60,153 nucleotides of DNA from Planctomycetota bacterium. GTDB taxonomy: Bacteria > Planctomycetota > Phycisphaerae > Phycisphaerales > SM1A02. A program made the translations under genes and the position numbers. A model generated the notes under the pieces. The model was not told the origin of the DNA. It did not search any database and saw only the letters and a list, made by a program, of their open reading frames with translations. The stretch is taken from positions 1 to 60,153 of the forward strand of contig JADFNO010000002.1 in assembly GCA_022563315.1 (NCBI GenBank), read 5' to 3'. Positions 1-8,018 of the stretch are shown piece by piece. How positions within the stretch are numbered: the first letter of the stretch is position 1; the number at the start of each line of letters is the position of its first letter.

Positions 1-56
1 TCGGCGAGACCATCCCACCTGAGAGCTTTGACGTTCAGGTCTGTGTCGTCGGATAA
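1..56 (+). CDS. 3' end of an unidentified gene
   Basis: An open frame enters from the left edge and ends at TAA 54-56. The visible tail reads GETIPPESFDVQVCVVG. Seventeen residues are too few to assign a family, and the frame may be chance. Confidence 0.3.
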   Translation, partial: GETIPPESFDVQVCVVG

Positions 57-307
57 CCAACCTATCCAGTTTCACCATGACCCGGTTGCTCATCCAAGGC
101 CAGCGGGTTTTTCAATTCCCCCGAACCGGGTATATACCCGGCAGATATTTCCACACAAACCCTTGACAGCGGTGTAGAGTCATGCGTTGCAACTCATCGC
201 CCGGCCAGCGGTCCAGCATGGAAGCTAGGCCAGTCGGGTGATTGACCGGAGGCCGGTGCATGGCTGCGCAGCACGGCAACGGCCCACTACACAACTGGAG
301 ATTCGCT
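57..307. other. Leader region of the small-ORF/hicA operon
   Basis: There is no convincing gene in these 251 bases. A perfect 16-bp palindrome lies at 126-141 and a TTGACA hexamer at 163-168, but no -10 box stands at a sensible distance from that hexamer. Confidence 0.5.
126..141. promoter_or_regulatory. Perfect palindrome CCGGGTATATACCCGG
   Basis: The 16 bases are fully self-complementary with an AT-rich centre, as in operators bound by dimeric repressors. It lies about 170 bp before the small ORF that precedes hicA. Toxin-antitoxin operons are often autoregulated through such sites, so an operator is plausible but inferred. Confidence 0.35.
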
Positions 308-478
308 ATGGCGACTCAGGAGTTAACTTCCAAACATTGGGATGATTCTAATGGCAACCTGTTCGATATCGAACCATTTGTCAAGCGCCTAGAAAGGGCT
401 TTTCGACTACGCCGACAAGGGCGAGATAAGCGGAAGCGAGTGCGAGAGGCCAATCGTCAGGGCGACACCGATGAGTAG
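308..478 (+). CDS. Small protein upstream of HicA, candidate antitoxin
   Basis: A 56-residue, highly charged protein with an Arg/Lys-rich second half. ATG 308 was chosen because GGAG stands 7 nt upstream; the frame could extend to a TTG at 242. Its stop overlaps the start of the HicA-like gene by 8 bases, so the two are very likely co-translated. It does not show the HicB pattern (N-terminal PDLPGC-like strand, GDT-EEA helix). The position suits an antitoxin, but the family is not recognised and the role is inference. Confidence 0.6.
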   Translation: MATQELTSKHWDDSNGNLFDIEPFVKRLERAFRLRRQGRDKRKRVREANRQGDTDE

Positions 479-707
479 TGGCCTGCCTGTTATCTCCGGG
501 CGAGATGCTGTTAAGGCGCTGGCCAAGGCCAGATTCGAGATCATCAAGGGCCGAGGCAAGGGCAGCCATTTCGTTGTCACCCGAGCTGAGCCCCGCACGA
601 TCCTCACGATCCCCGACCATCGCGAACTCGACCGGGGAACGCTCCGAGCGATCATTCGGCAAGCAGACTTGACGGTGGACGAGTTTGTTGCACTACTGCA
701 CGGGTGA
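471..707 (+). CDS. hicA: HicA-family toxin
   Basis: This 78-residue protein matches the HicA (YcfA) double-stranded-RNA-binding-like mRNA interferase family in size and pattern. It has an N-terminal G-R-D-A-V-K-A-L helix and the catalytic-type histidine in KGSHFVV (His33). These are followed by ILTIPDHRELDRGTLRAI and the final QADLTVDEFVALL helix. HicA toxins cleave mRNA and are neutralised by a HicB antitoxin; no HicB follows, since the next gene is lpxI, and the partner is most likely the small gene overlapping its start. Confidence 0.8.
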   Translation: MSSGLPVISGRDAVKALAKARFEIIKGRGKGSHFVVTRAEPRTILTIPDHRELDRGTLRAIIRQADLTVDEFVALLHG

Positions 708-718
708 TGGAGAGTTCT

Positions 719-1546
719 GTGAGCATGCCGCTGGGTCTCATCGCCGGGCAGGGAGCGCTTCCGCTGCTCGTTGCGTCGGGCATCAAGGCGGCCGGCGGTC
801 GGGTCTGCTGTGTCGGATTGCGCGATCAATATGATGCCAACCTACCGGGATTGTGCGATACGTTCAGCCCGGCAGGGATCGTACAGCTGGGCAAATGGAT
901 CCGACTGCTTCGGCGATGGGATGTCACCGAAGCGATCATGGTCGGCTCCGTGGCCAAAACACGCATGCACGATCCGCTGAAGCTGGTGCGCCAACTCCCG
1001 GATTGGCGCGCCGTGAGGCTTTGGTACCGTCGTCTACGCCACGATCGGCGAACGCCGGCATTGTTGGCGGCGGTCGCAGACGAATTGGCCAATTGCGGGA
1101 TCACCCTCATCGACTCGACGACGTACATTCCCGATCACCTGGCCGGCGAAGGCGTCATGGGTTCCGTGCCGCCAACCCACCAACAGCGCGGCGATATCGA
1201 GTTCGGCTGGCCGTTGCTTGAGAAAATCGTCGAGCTTGGGGTCGGCCAATCGATCGCCGTGCGCGAGCGCGATGTGATTGCGGTGGAAGCGGTGGAAGGC
1301 ACGGATGCCTTGATCGAACGAGCTGGTCAGTTGTGTCGCGCGAAGGGTTGGACACTACTCAAGACGGCATCCGGGGGTCACGACATGCGGGCGGACGTGC
1401 CAACGATCGGCGTGGAGACGATCGAGCAGTTAGCCAAGGCCGGGGCCGGTTGTGTAGCCCTCGGCGCCGGCCGCGTGATCCTGATCGACAAGCCAAAGGT
1501 GCTCGAGGCCGCGGACCGCGCAAAGATCGCGGTGGTGGGCGTGTGA
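719..1546 (+). CDS. lpxI: UDP-2,3-diacylglucosamine pyrophosphatase LpxI
   Basis: LpxI hydrolyses UDP-2,3-diacylglucosamine to lipid X and UMP in lipid A synthesis, replacing LpxH in many phyla. The 275-residue product has the family's N-terminal PLGLIAGQGALP, the central LIDSTTYIPDHLAGEGVMG and the C-terminal HDMRADVPTIGVETIE block, and the length is typical. Start choice is open: GTG 719 has GGAG 6 nt upstream and is used here. ATG 725 gives a more usual N-terminus, and the frame opens at GTG 704, overlapping the hicA stop. Together with the acyltransferase-like gene at 26.8 kb it suggests a lipid A-type outer membrane. Confidence 0.92.
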   Translation: MSMPLGLIAGQGALPLLVASGIKAAGGRVCCVGLRDQYDANLPGLCDTFSPAGIVQLGKWIRLLRRWDVTEAIMVGSVAKTRMHDPLKLVRQLPDWRAVRLWYRRLRHDRRTPALLAAVADELANCGITLIDSTTYIPDHLAGEGVMGSVPPTHQQRGDIEFGWPLLEKIVELGVGQSIAVRERDVIAVEAVEGTDALIERAGQLCRAKGWTLLKTASGGHDMRADVPTIGVETIEQLAKAGAGCVALGAGRVILIDKPKVLEAADRAKIAVVGV

Positions 1547-1620
1547 CTGAGCGACTCATATTCGAGTTGTACCGCTTGACCGACCACGAAATCCGCATGA
1601 TCGAGGACATGACGAGATGA
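1543..1620 (+). CDS. 25-residue ORF, possible restriction methylase tail remnant
   Basis: A GTG overlapping the lpxI stop opens a 25-codon frame. Its TGA overlaps the next start as ATGA, so it is tiled without a gap between two genes. The peptide, with FELYRLTDHEIRMIE, resembles the C-terminal LYGLTEEEIxIVE tail of Eco57I/TaqI-type adenine methyltransferases. It may be a relic, a coupling leader or chance. Confidence 0.3.
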   Translation: MTERLIFELYRLTDHEIRMIEDMTR

Positions 1621-1868
1621 ACGTACGACTCCATCCGCATGCCGCAGCGCGGTTGATCGAACGCGGGGCAACTGAGGCCGAGGTTGTCAGTGCGGTGGAA
1701 ACCGGCGAGAAGTTCAGCGCGAAGTTCGGTCGGACCGGTTTTCGGCGAAACTTTGCCTACAATGGGCAGTGGCGCGGCCGGCACTACGCCACGAAGCAGG
1801 TCGAGGCAATCGCTGTCGAAGATGGCCGCGGCTGGCTCGTGATTACTATGCTGGTGAAGTTCTTCTAA
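1617..1868 (+). CDS. DUF4258 family protein, putative toxin
   Basis: An 83-residue protein with the DUF4258 pattern: an N-terminal HPHAAARLIERGATEAEVVSAV helix, then basic strands ending in ITMLVKFF. This fold is related to RelE/BrnT-like toxins. It is followed after 14 bases by a DUF2283 gene; DUF4258-DUF2283 pairs recur in bacteria and are treated as putative toxin-antitoxin modules. The start overlaps the preceding mini-ORF by four bases. Activity is inferred from family and pairing only. Confidence 0.75.
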   Translation: MNVRLHPHAAARLIERGATEAEVVSAVETGEKFSAKFGRTGFRRNFAYNGQWRGRHYATKQVEAIAVEDGRGWLVITMLVKFF

Positions 1869-1882
1869 AAAGGACAGATGTT

Positions 1883-2128
1883 GTGAAGCTGACGTACGAT
1901 CCCGAGCACAACGTGGCGTACATTGCTCTGAAACGCAAGCCGGCCGAAGTCGAGACGATCCATCTCAGCGATGAGGTGAACGTGGACATCGCGCCCGACG
2001 GCACGGTCTACGGATTCGAGTTGCTCAACGCCAACGAACAGTTGGGCGCCGATCCCCCGGGAATGATCCTCATCATCAACGAAGCGTCGGGCGAATCATC
2101 TGAGATCAAACTGCCACGCGCAAGCTAG
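1883..2128 (+). CDS. DUF2283 family protein, putative antitoxin
   Basis: An 81-residue protein with the DUF2283 pattern: MKLTYDPEHNVAYIALK, the VNVDIAPDGTVYGFELLNA strand pair and a short C-terminal strand. GTG 1883 was chosen because AAGGA lies about 9 nt upstream and the family begins at this point; the frame is open further 5' without family similarity. The tight spacing behind the DUF4258 gene suggests one transcript and a partner role. Confidence 0.75.
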   Translation: MKLTYDPEHNVAYIALKRKPAEVETIHLSDEVNVDIAPDGTVYGFELLNANEQLGADPPGMILIINEASGESSEIKLPRAS

Positions 2129-2316
2129 CATTTCCAGGGGCTGCGGTCGCCGAGCACAACCGATGTCCCAAGCGTTCGCGAGCTCCCTCGCCGGACCGGT
2201 TGAAAAAAGACGAGTTGGCGGTGGGCATAGCGGAGTCGGACTGACCGCCCGGGCGGGGCTATTGTTGGGTTATCACGACGCACACCAATGACAAGAAGTA
2301 TGTTTCGCGGGCGGGG

Positions 2317-2958
2317 GTGAAACTCGAACATGCGCTGCGCGAGTTTAGCGTGGATGTGGCCGGGCTCGTCTGCGCGGATTTCGGCTGCAACGTCGGCGGA
2401 TTCACGGATTGCCTGCTCCAACACGGCGCGGCGAAGGTGTATGCGATCGACACCGGCTACGGCGGGCTGGACTATCGGCTTCGCACTGATGATCGTGTGG
2501 TGGTGATGGAGCGGACGAATGTGTTGCATGTTGAGTTGCCTTGGGAAGGGAAGAAAAGAAAAGACCCTCACCCCCAACCCCTCTCCCACCCCCGGACAGG
2601 GGAGAGGGGAGGAAGAGGCATCGATCTCGTGACCATCGATCTCGGCTGGACGCGGCAGCAGCACGCCATACCCGCGGCTCTGAAATGGCTCGCTTCCGGG
2701 GGTCGGATCATCACGCTTATCAAGCCGCACTATGAACTGGAGACCGATGAAAAGAACGCGTGGCTCGTCGATGGCACGCTGGCGGAGGAACGCGCTGAGG
2801 AAGTGCTCACACGCGTGCTCGCTCAACTGCCGCAGCTTGGCGTGGAGGTGCTGGCGAGCACGACCTCGCCGATTCGCGGGGCCAAGAGCGGCCGCAAGAC
2901 GCGGGGCCAAGGCAACGTCGAATACCTGGTTTGGGCCCGTAAAATCACCACGCCGTAG
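2317..2958 (+). CDS. FtsJ/TlyA-like RNA methyltransferase without S4 domain
   Basis: A Rossmann-fold SAM-dependent methyltransferase of the FtsJ/TlyA group, which 2'-O-methylates rRNA. Visible motifs are the SAM loop DFGCNVGGFTDCLLQ, the acidic motif VTIDLGWTRQQHAI and the catalytic-lysine strand IITLIKPHYE. TlyA proteins carry an N-terminal S4 domain, which is absent here. The conserved YVSRAGVKLE run starts before the first standard start (GTG 2317): the frame is open back to a stop at 2242-2244 with no ATG, GTG or TTG, so translation may begin at a rare codon such as ATC 2272, or the 5' end is damaged. A repeat-derived peptide of about 16 residues interrupts the domain. Confidence 0.7.
   Translation: MKLEHALREFSVDVAGLVCADFGCNVGGFTDCLLQHGAAKVYAIDTGYGGLDYRLRTDDRVVVMERTNVLHVELPWEGKKRKDPHPQPLSHPRTGERGGRGIDLVTIDLGWTRQQHAIPAALKWLASGGRIITLIKPHYELETDEKNAWLVDGTLAEERAEEVLTRVLAQLPQLGVEVLASTTSPIRGAKSGRKTRGQGNVEYLVWARKITTP
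2565..2612. repeat. Palindromic interspersed repeat inside a coding frame
   Basis: CCCCTCTCCC and GGGGAGAGGGG arms face each other around a C-rich loop. This type of repeat (coding for PLSHPxxGERG in this frame) is known scattered through many bacterial genomes. Here it sits in frame within the methyltransferase gene, adding roughly 16 residues between the first and second acidic motifs without breaking the frame. Confidence 0.75.
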
Positions 2959-3094
2959 CTGCGCAACACCGTCCGATCCGCCACCTCGCCACGCCCCGCA
3001 ACCGGGCCAAAATCGGCTACAATACGAGCCCTTCTTTTGAACACGATCAACGGCGCGGATTCCGCAACTTTCCAAGACTGGGACGACCCACCGG

Positions 3095-5722
3095 ATGCCC
3101 ATGGACGACGATCTGAACACCACCATGTCTGACAATCAATCAGGTCCGAATGGAGCGGGCCTGATCGTCGATCGGCCGATCGAGCGTGAGCTGCACGACA
3201 GCTATCTGACCTATGCGTTGTCCACGATCATGGACCGCGCCCTGCCGGACGTGCGCGACGGGCTCAAGCCATCGCAGCGTCGAATCCTGGTGGCGATGAA
3301 TGATCTGAACCTCTCGCCTCGGGCCAAGCACCGCAAATGCGCCAAGATTGCCGGCGATACCTCAGGCAACTACCACCCCCACGGCGAATCGGTGATCTAT
3401 CCAACCCTGGTCAACATGGGCCAAAATTGGAAGATGCGCCACATGCTCATCGACAAGCAGGGCAACTTCGGGTCGATCGACGGCGACCCCCCCGCGGCCA
3501 TGCGATACACCGAAGCGCGGATGACAGCCGAGGCGATGGAGCTGCTGGCGGATATCGATCTGGACACGGTCGATTTCAAGGCGAACTACGACGAGACGCG
3601 GCGCGAGCCGACGGTCCTGCCCGGCAAGTTCCCGAACCTGCTGGTCAACGGCTCCAGTGGAATCGCGGTGGGGATGGCCTGCTCGGTGCCGCCTCACAAT
3701 CTGACTGAAGTGTGTAAAGCCATCATCGCCTTGATCGAGGACCCGTCCATCACTTTGGAAGATGTGATGGAGATCATCCCCGGGCCGGACTTCCCCACCG
3801 GCGGGATAATCCTGGGCCGCCAGGGCATCATCGCCGCCTATGCCGCCGGGCGCGGCAAAGTCATGGTGCGCGGCAAGGTCCACTTCGAACAGAGCGGAAG
3901 TCGAGAACTCATCGTCATCGACGAGATTCCCTATCAGGTGGTCCAGAACAACCTGATCGAGCGCATCGTTGAAGCGGCGCGGTCCGGGCGAATCTCTGAC
4001 ATCGCCGACGTCAAGAACTTCTCAGGCAAGCGGCATCGCACGCGCATCGTCATTTACCTCAAGAAGGGCGCGTCACCGGAGATCGTCGAGAAGCAACTGT
4101 ACCAGTACACGCCGTTGCAATCGGTGGTGTCGATCATCAACATCGCGTTGGTGAATCGCCAGCCGCGAACGCTGGGGTTGAAGCAGATTCTGTTTTGTTA
4201 CATCGATCACCGCAAGGAGGTCATTCGGCGTCGCACGGAGCACCTGCTGCGCGAGGCGAAGAAGCAGGCGCACCGGCTGGAAGGTCTGATCTATGCGGTC
4301 TGCGATATCGACGAGGTGATCGCGCTGATCCGCAGCTCCAAGACGCGCGACGAGGCGATCGAGCGGCTAACGGAAAGGCGGTTCCGTATCGCGGCCGATC
4401 ACCAGTACGCTCAGCTTGTTCCAAATACGCTGATCGAACGATCCAATGAAGGTGACGGCGTTCAGTTGACGCGCGTGCAAGCTGAAGCCATCGGCGCGCT
4501 GCGCCTCATACAGCTCGTCGGACTGGAAATCGAAAAATTGACGAGTGACTACGCCAAGCTGCTCACGGAAATCCAGGGGCACGAGCGCATTCTTGCGGAC
4601 GAGCAACTTATTCTCGACATCGTCCGTGACGACGCCCGGGAACTGATCGAGAAATTCGGCAACGAGCGCAAGACACAGATCGACCGCACGGAGGCGGAAG
4701 ATTTCGAGATCTCCGAGCTCATACCCGAGCACGAGGTGGTGGTGACCATCTCTCACAAGGGCTACGTCAAGCGGCTGCCAACCGATACCTACCGTCGTCA
4801 GCAGCGCGGCGGCCGGGGCGTCAAGGGAACCGCGCCGCGCGAAGGCGATTTCATCGAGCACCTCTTCGTTGCGTCATCCCATGACGATTTATTGTGCTTT
4901 ACGGATCACGGTCGCGTGTTCCGGATGAAGGTGTTCCAGATCCCGGAGATGTCGCGCACCGCGAAGGGCCGGGCGATCATCAACCTGCTGGAACTGCGGC
5001 CCAATGAGCGGACGGTCGCGTATCTGAACATCGAGGACTTCGAGCGGGGCGAGGACTTCCTTCTCTTCGCCACGGCGCAGGGGCGGGTCAAGCGGACTGC
5101 GCTGAAGGATTACCGCAACGTCCATCGCGCGGGGATCATCGCGATCAATCTGAACGACGGCGATCACCTCATCGATGTGATACACACCAGCGGCTCCGAC
5201 CACGTGCTGCTGGCAACCTCGATCGGCATGTCGATCCGATTCGACGAAAACGACGTTCGTGTCATGGGTCGAAGTGCAGCCGGCGTCAAAGGCATCGACC
5301 TGCGCGGCGGCGACGAAGTCGTCGGTCTCGTTCGCGCGCTTGATGTGGAGGACCTATTGACGATCACCCGCAACGGCTACGGCAAACGGACGCCGCTGAA
5401 GGAGTACCTCGTGTGCGGCGAGGACGGATCGACCCGGGCCCAGAGCCGCGGCGGCAAGGGACGAATCGACATCCGCACCACGACTCGCAACGGCCGTGTC
5501 GTCGCAATTCGCTGCCTGCGCAACACCGACAGCGTTATGTTCATCTCCGAGCGCGGGATGATCGTCCGCGTCCCCGCCCACACGATCTCCCGCATTGGCC
5601 GGAATACCCAGGGCGTTCGCCTGGTCAATCTCAAGTCCGGGGACCAGTTGATCGCTGCGGCCAGAGTCGTCGAAGGCGACACTGTCGATGCGGTCGCCGA
5701 GGCGTCAGCCGAGCCGGGCTGA
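3095..5722 (+). CDS. gyrA: DNA gyrase subunit A
   Basis: The breakage-reunion subunit of a type IIA topoisomerase, 875 residues, the usual GyrA length. The N-terminal domain has [17 protein letters not shown] and the catalytic tyrosine Tyr138 in [10 protein letters not shown]. The C-terminal beta-pinwheel carries the GyrA-box QRGGRGVKG near residue 570, which favours gyrase over ParC. In the quinolone region the residue matching E. coli Ser83 is Ser99, while the position of Asp87 is Pro103. ATG 3095 is the first of three possible starts (also 3101 and 3125) and none has a strong ribosome site. No gyrB is nearby. Confidence 0.93.
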   Translation: MPMDDDLNTTMSDNQSGPNGAGLIVDRPIERELHDSYLTYALSTIMDRALPDVRDGLKPSQRRILVAMNDLNLSPRAKHRKCAKIAGDTSGNYHPHGESVIYPTLVNMGQNWKMRHMLIDKQGNFGSIDGDPPAAMRYTEARMTAEAMELLADIDLDTVDFKANYDETRREPTVLPGKFPNLLVNGSSGIAVGMACSVPPHNLTEVCKAIIALIEDPSITLEDVMEIIPGPDFPTGGIILGRQGIIAAYAAGRGKVMVRGKVHFEQSGSRELIVIDEIPYQVVQNNLIERIVEAARSGRISDIADVKNFSGKRHRTRIVIYLKKGASPEIVEKQLYQYTPLQSVVSIINIALVNRQPRTLGLKQILFCYIDHRKEVIRRRTEHLLREAKKQAHRLEGLIYAVCDIDEVIALIRSSKTRDEAIERLTERRFRIAADHQYAQLVPNTLIERSNEGDGVQLTRVQAEAIGALRLIQLVGLEIEKLTSDYAKLLTEIQGHERILADEQLILDIVRDDARELIEKFGNERKTQIDRTEAEDFEISELIPEHEVVVTISHKGYVKRLPTDTYRRQQRGGRGVKGTAPREGDFIEHLFVASSHDDLLCFTDHGRVFRMKVFQIPEMSRTAKGRAIINLLELRPNERTVAYLNIEDFERGEDFLLFATAQGRVKRTALKDYRNVHRAGIIAINLNDGDHLIDVIHTSGSDHVLLATSIGMSIRFDENDVRVMGRSAAGVKGIDLRGGDEVVGLVRALDVEDLLTITRNGYGKRTPLKEYLVCGEDGSTRAQSRGGKGRIDIRTTTRNGRVVAIRCLRNTDSVMFISERGMIVRVPAHTISRIGRNTQGVRLVNLKSGDQLIAAARVVEGDTVDAVAEASAEPG

Positions 5723-5776
5723 TTGCGGCGGCGGAGTCTGCTTCGGTCACCCAACTACATTAGGGGAGGCGCCTTC

Positions 5777-6127
5777 ATGCCCCTGCAACAGTGGTCCGAC
5801 AGCATCCTAATCGCCGAGTTGACCGACGAGCCGATGTTCTCCGAGGAGTTCGAGACGCTGATGCGTCAGCTCGAGGACAAAGATAACGCGACGCCGGACG
5901 TCATCGTCGATCTCAAACGCGTGACCTACCTCAACTCCTCGAATATCGCTCAACTGCTCAGACTGCGCAAGAAACTGGAGAGCGCCGAACGGCAGCTTCG
6001 CATCTGCTCCATTGGAGATACGGTCTGGTCGGTCATGCTGATCACCGGGCTCGACAAGCTCTTTGAGTTCCTTGACGATGTCAGCACGTCCCTGGCATCG
6101 CTGCAAATCGACCAGGAAGATAACTAG
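5777..6127 (+). CDS. STAS-domain anti-sigma factor antagonist
   Basis: A single STAS domain of 116 residues. The conserved phosphorylation loop reads VTYLNSSNIAQL, with Ser54/Ser55 at the position phosphorylated in SpoIIAA. Such proteins bind anti-sigma kinases in partner-switching networks. ATG 5777 is fixed by a strong GGAGG seven bases upstream. No RsbW/SpoIIAB-type kinase or sigma factor is in the window, so its partner is elsewhere. Confidence 0.85.
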   Translation: MPLQQWSDSILIAELTDEPMFSEEFETLMRQLEDKDNATPDVIVDLKRVTYLNSSNIAQLLRLRKKLESAERQLRICSIGDTVWSVMLITGLDKLFEFLDDVSTSLASLQIDQEDN

Positions 6128-6133
6128 GCGCCC

Positions 6134-6190
6134 CATGCCTAATGCCCGATGCATAACGCCTAATGCCTAATGCCTAATGCCTAATGCCTT
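6134..6190. repeat. Heptamer array (TAATGCC)n before exbD
   Basis: Imperfect then perfect tandem copies of TAATGCC fill the gap between the STAS gene and the ExbD gene. The array itself contains in-frame ATGs for the next gene. The 7-bp period is not a multiple of three, so copy changes would alter spacing or frame of any start inside it. Confidence 0.9.
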
Positions 6191-6198
6191 CTTCTCAC

Positions 6199-6621
6199 AT
6201 GCTCACCCTACGCCGAACAGAGAATGAGCCGCGCATCGAGATCATGCCGATGATCGACGTGATCTTTTTACTGTTGACGTTTTTCATCTATGCGATGGTG
6301 TTGATGATCCCAGCGCGACTGTTGCCACTGCAGCTTCCGGAGTTCGCCTCCGGAGAACCGGCCACGATTCCGCCCGCGGTGACCATCAGCCTCGATCGAC
6401 AGGGAAGGCTTTTTCTGGATCGCGAGCCGATCACGGTGGACGAGATCGTCGGGCGGCTCCGGAAGATCAAAGCCGAGGATCCCGAGACGGTGATTTTCCT
6501 GGCCGCTGAGGAGCGAGGAACGGTCGATCGGCTGCCCTTGTTCCTGGAGCTGTACGACGAGCTGGCCTTCGCCGGGCTGGAAATCAAGCTGGTCGGGCGA
6601 CCGCCGGAGATAGGTCCTTAG
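6199..6621 (+). CDS. ExbD/TolR-family protein
   Basis: A 140-residue single-span protein of the ExbD/TolR family, which couples the proton gradient to TonB or Tol machinery at the inner membrane. The pattern is a short cytoplasmic start with EPRIEIMPMIDVIFLLLTFFI carried by the membrane helix. The essential Asp is Asp20, and a periplasmic domain with ISLDRQGRLFLDREPI follows. ATG 6199 is preferred because the alternative at 6184 lies within the heptamer array. No ExbB/TolQ gene is adjacent; a TonB-like gene follows. Confidence 0.85.
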   Translation: MLTLRRTENEPRIEIMPMIDVIFLLLTFFIYAMVLMIPARLLPLQLPEFASGEPATIPPAVTISLDRQGRLFLDREPITVDEIVGRLRKIKAEDPETVIFLAAEERGTVDRLPLFLELYDELAFAGLEIKLVGRPPEIGP

Positions 6622-6633
6622 AGACTTCAGATA

Positions 6634-6735
6634 CAGTGGCACGGGCTTCCAGCCCGTGCGGTTCATCACGGCGTGGGGTCCGCACGGGCAAGATGCCCGT
6701 GCCACTGTCAGCAGGTCCAGTCTATGAGAGATAGT
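6634..6735. repeat. Palindromic mobile-type repeat between exbD and tonB-like genes
   Basis: Perfect 13-bp inverted arms CAGTGGCACGGGC (6634-6646) and its complement (6695-6707) enclose two smaller hairpins built on CACGGGC/GCCCGTG. The right flank ends in GAGATAGTTA, the same end sequence as the element at 41453-41590, so the two appear related. It could also terminate exbD transcription. Confidence 0.75.
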
Positions 6736-6779
6736 TACGGAGTGACTGTTCTGCCACCGCACCGTCATACAATGACGCC

Positions 6780-7796
6780 GTGACGGATCACCGCTCGATC
6801 ATTCCGCTTGTTCTCGGCTTCGTCACCTCGGTGCTCGCGCATGTGGCGGTCATTGTGCCGTTGCTCGTGGCGATCATGACGGCGTCCGGTTGGCAGAGTG
6901 TTCGTCTCGACACGGCGTTCGATCCGGAAGATTTCAAGGCGCCGGAGCAAGAGCCTGACCAAGACGACGAAGTTCATCTCGGAATCGACGCGCGCACCCC
7001 ATCATCGTTCACTTGGATTGGGTATGAGGAGTATCAGGAACACCTCGCGGTGCTGGCCGAGGTAGAGCAAGCTGCGAACTCACCGGCCGCACCAGCAGAA
7101 CTCTCTGATCCATTGAACGCCGAACCCCCGGAACCCCCGGAACCCCCGGAGCCTCCGGAACAGGACCAATCACAACCGGAGATTGATGCCCGTGCTGCGG
7201 CGGCGCAACTTTCCAAGCTGCTGGAGATCCTTGAGCTGGCGGCCTCACCAACCAAATCGACCAACGACCAGGCCGACACGCCCAACACTGACCGCACTGG
7301 TCTGCAACGCGCACTGGCGTCGCTTGATGAATTGCTTGCAAAAGCAATGGAAAAAGCTCGTGAGGAAACGGAGGTTGTCGCGACCAACCCGCCGGCGCCG
7401 AAGCCCAACCCTCAGGCGACGCCGACGTCAGGCAACGCTTCTGAGATGGAGTCCGATCCGACCTCCAAGCTCGAAGTACCCCTGGCGGATATCAAGCTGG
7501 GCAAGCCGATTGCCGGGCACGGCTTGCAGATCAAGCCCCGCCGGCCGAGCTTCACCACGTTGACAATGCTCACCGCGGCCCCGGGAAACCCCTTGGTCGA
7601 AATCCGGTTTCCGCACAGCGGCCGACCGGTGCTGGCCAAAATCCTGGAAAGCTCCGGCGACCGGCGCGTGGACGAGGCGATTCTCAACAGCCTCTATCGC
7701 TGGCGGGCGCAGGGCGAGCAACTCGAAGCGCTGGGCGAAGGCCAGTCGATCCCCATTCGCCTCCGCATCATGCTCGTCAAGCCGCGCGGCTCATGA
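6780..7796 (+). CDS. TonB-like energy transducer
   Basis: A 338-residue inner-membrane protein with a TonB architecture. It has one N-terminal helix (about residues 8-33), a long Pro/Glu/Ala-rich periplasmic spacer with a repeated PEP block, and a C-terminal domain. The latter includes VEIRFPHSGRPVLAKILESSGDRRVDEAILNSLYRW, split here as VEIRFPHSGRPVLAKIL and RRVDEAILNSLYRW, which match the TonB C-terminal strand-helix pattern. Start is GTG 6780. Following exbD, it probably forms part of an ExbBD-TonB-type system for outer-membrane uptake, with ExbB supplied from elsewhere. Confidence 0.78.
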   Translation: MTDHRSIIPLVLGFVTSVLAHVAVIVPLLVAIMTASGWQSVRLDTAFDPEDFKAPEQEPDQDDEVHLGIDARTPSSFTWIGYEEYQEHLAVLAEVEQAANSPAAPAELSDPLNAEPPEPPEPPEPPEQDQSQPEIDARAAAAQLSKLLEILELAASPTKSTNDQADTPNTDRTGLQRALASLDELLAKAMEKAREETEVVATNPPAPKPNPQATPTSGNASEMESDPTSKLEVPLADIKLGKPIAGHGLQIKPRRPSFTTLTMLTAAPGNPLVEIRFPHSGRPVLAKILESSGDRRVDEAILNSLYRWRAQGEQLEALGEGQSIPIRLRIMLVKPRGS

Positions 7797-7810
7797 CGTG
7801 AAAAGAAGGC

Positions 7811-8018
7811 ACTAGGCATTAGGCATTTGGCATTAGGGAAGCCGGACCTGACGAGCGACCGAAGGAAGCGAGGAAGGTCCGGGTACTTCCAATTACCACG
7901 CGCCCCTCGCCACCCCCCAATTCCCAATTCCCCAATGCCTAATGCCTAATGCCTAGTGCCTAGTGCCTAGTGCCTAGTGCCTAGTCCCTAATGCCTAGTC
8001 CCTAATGCCTAATGCCTT
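7811..8018. repeat. Inverted heptamer arrays forming a long stem-loop
   Basis: A left block of TAGGCAT/TTAGGCA units (7811-7838) faces a right block of about a dozen CCTAATG/CCTAGTG units (7930-8018) in inverse orientation. A smaller inner hairpin pairs CCGGACCT (7842) with AGGTCCGG (7874). The whole lies between convergent genes, and the right block supplies the last three codons and the stop of surE. Confidence 0.85.

Noticed and set aside
163-168. Consensus -35 hexamer TTGACA upstream of the hicA operon
   Set aside because: No acceptable -10 hexamer was found 15-19 bases downstream, so I do not call a promoter.
2125-3135. 336-codon minus-strand ORF
   Set aside because: It is antisense to the methyltransferase and the start of gyrA and shows no family signature.
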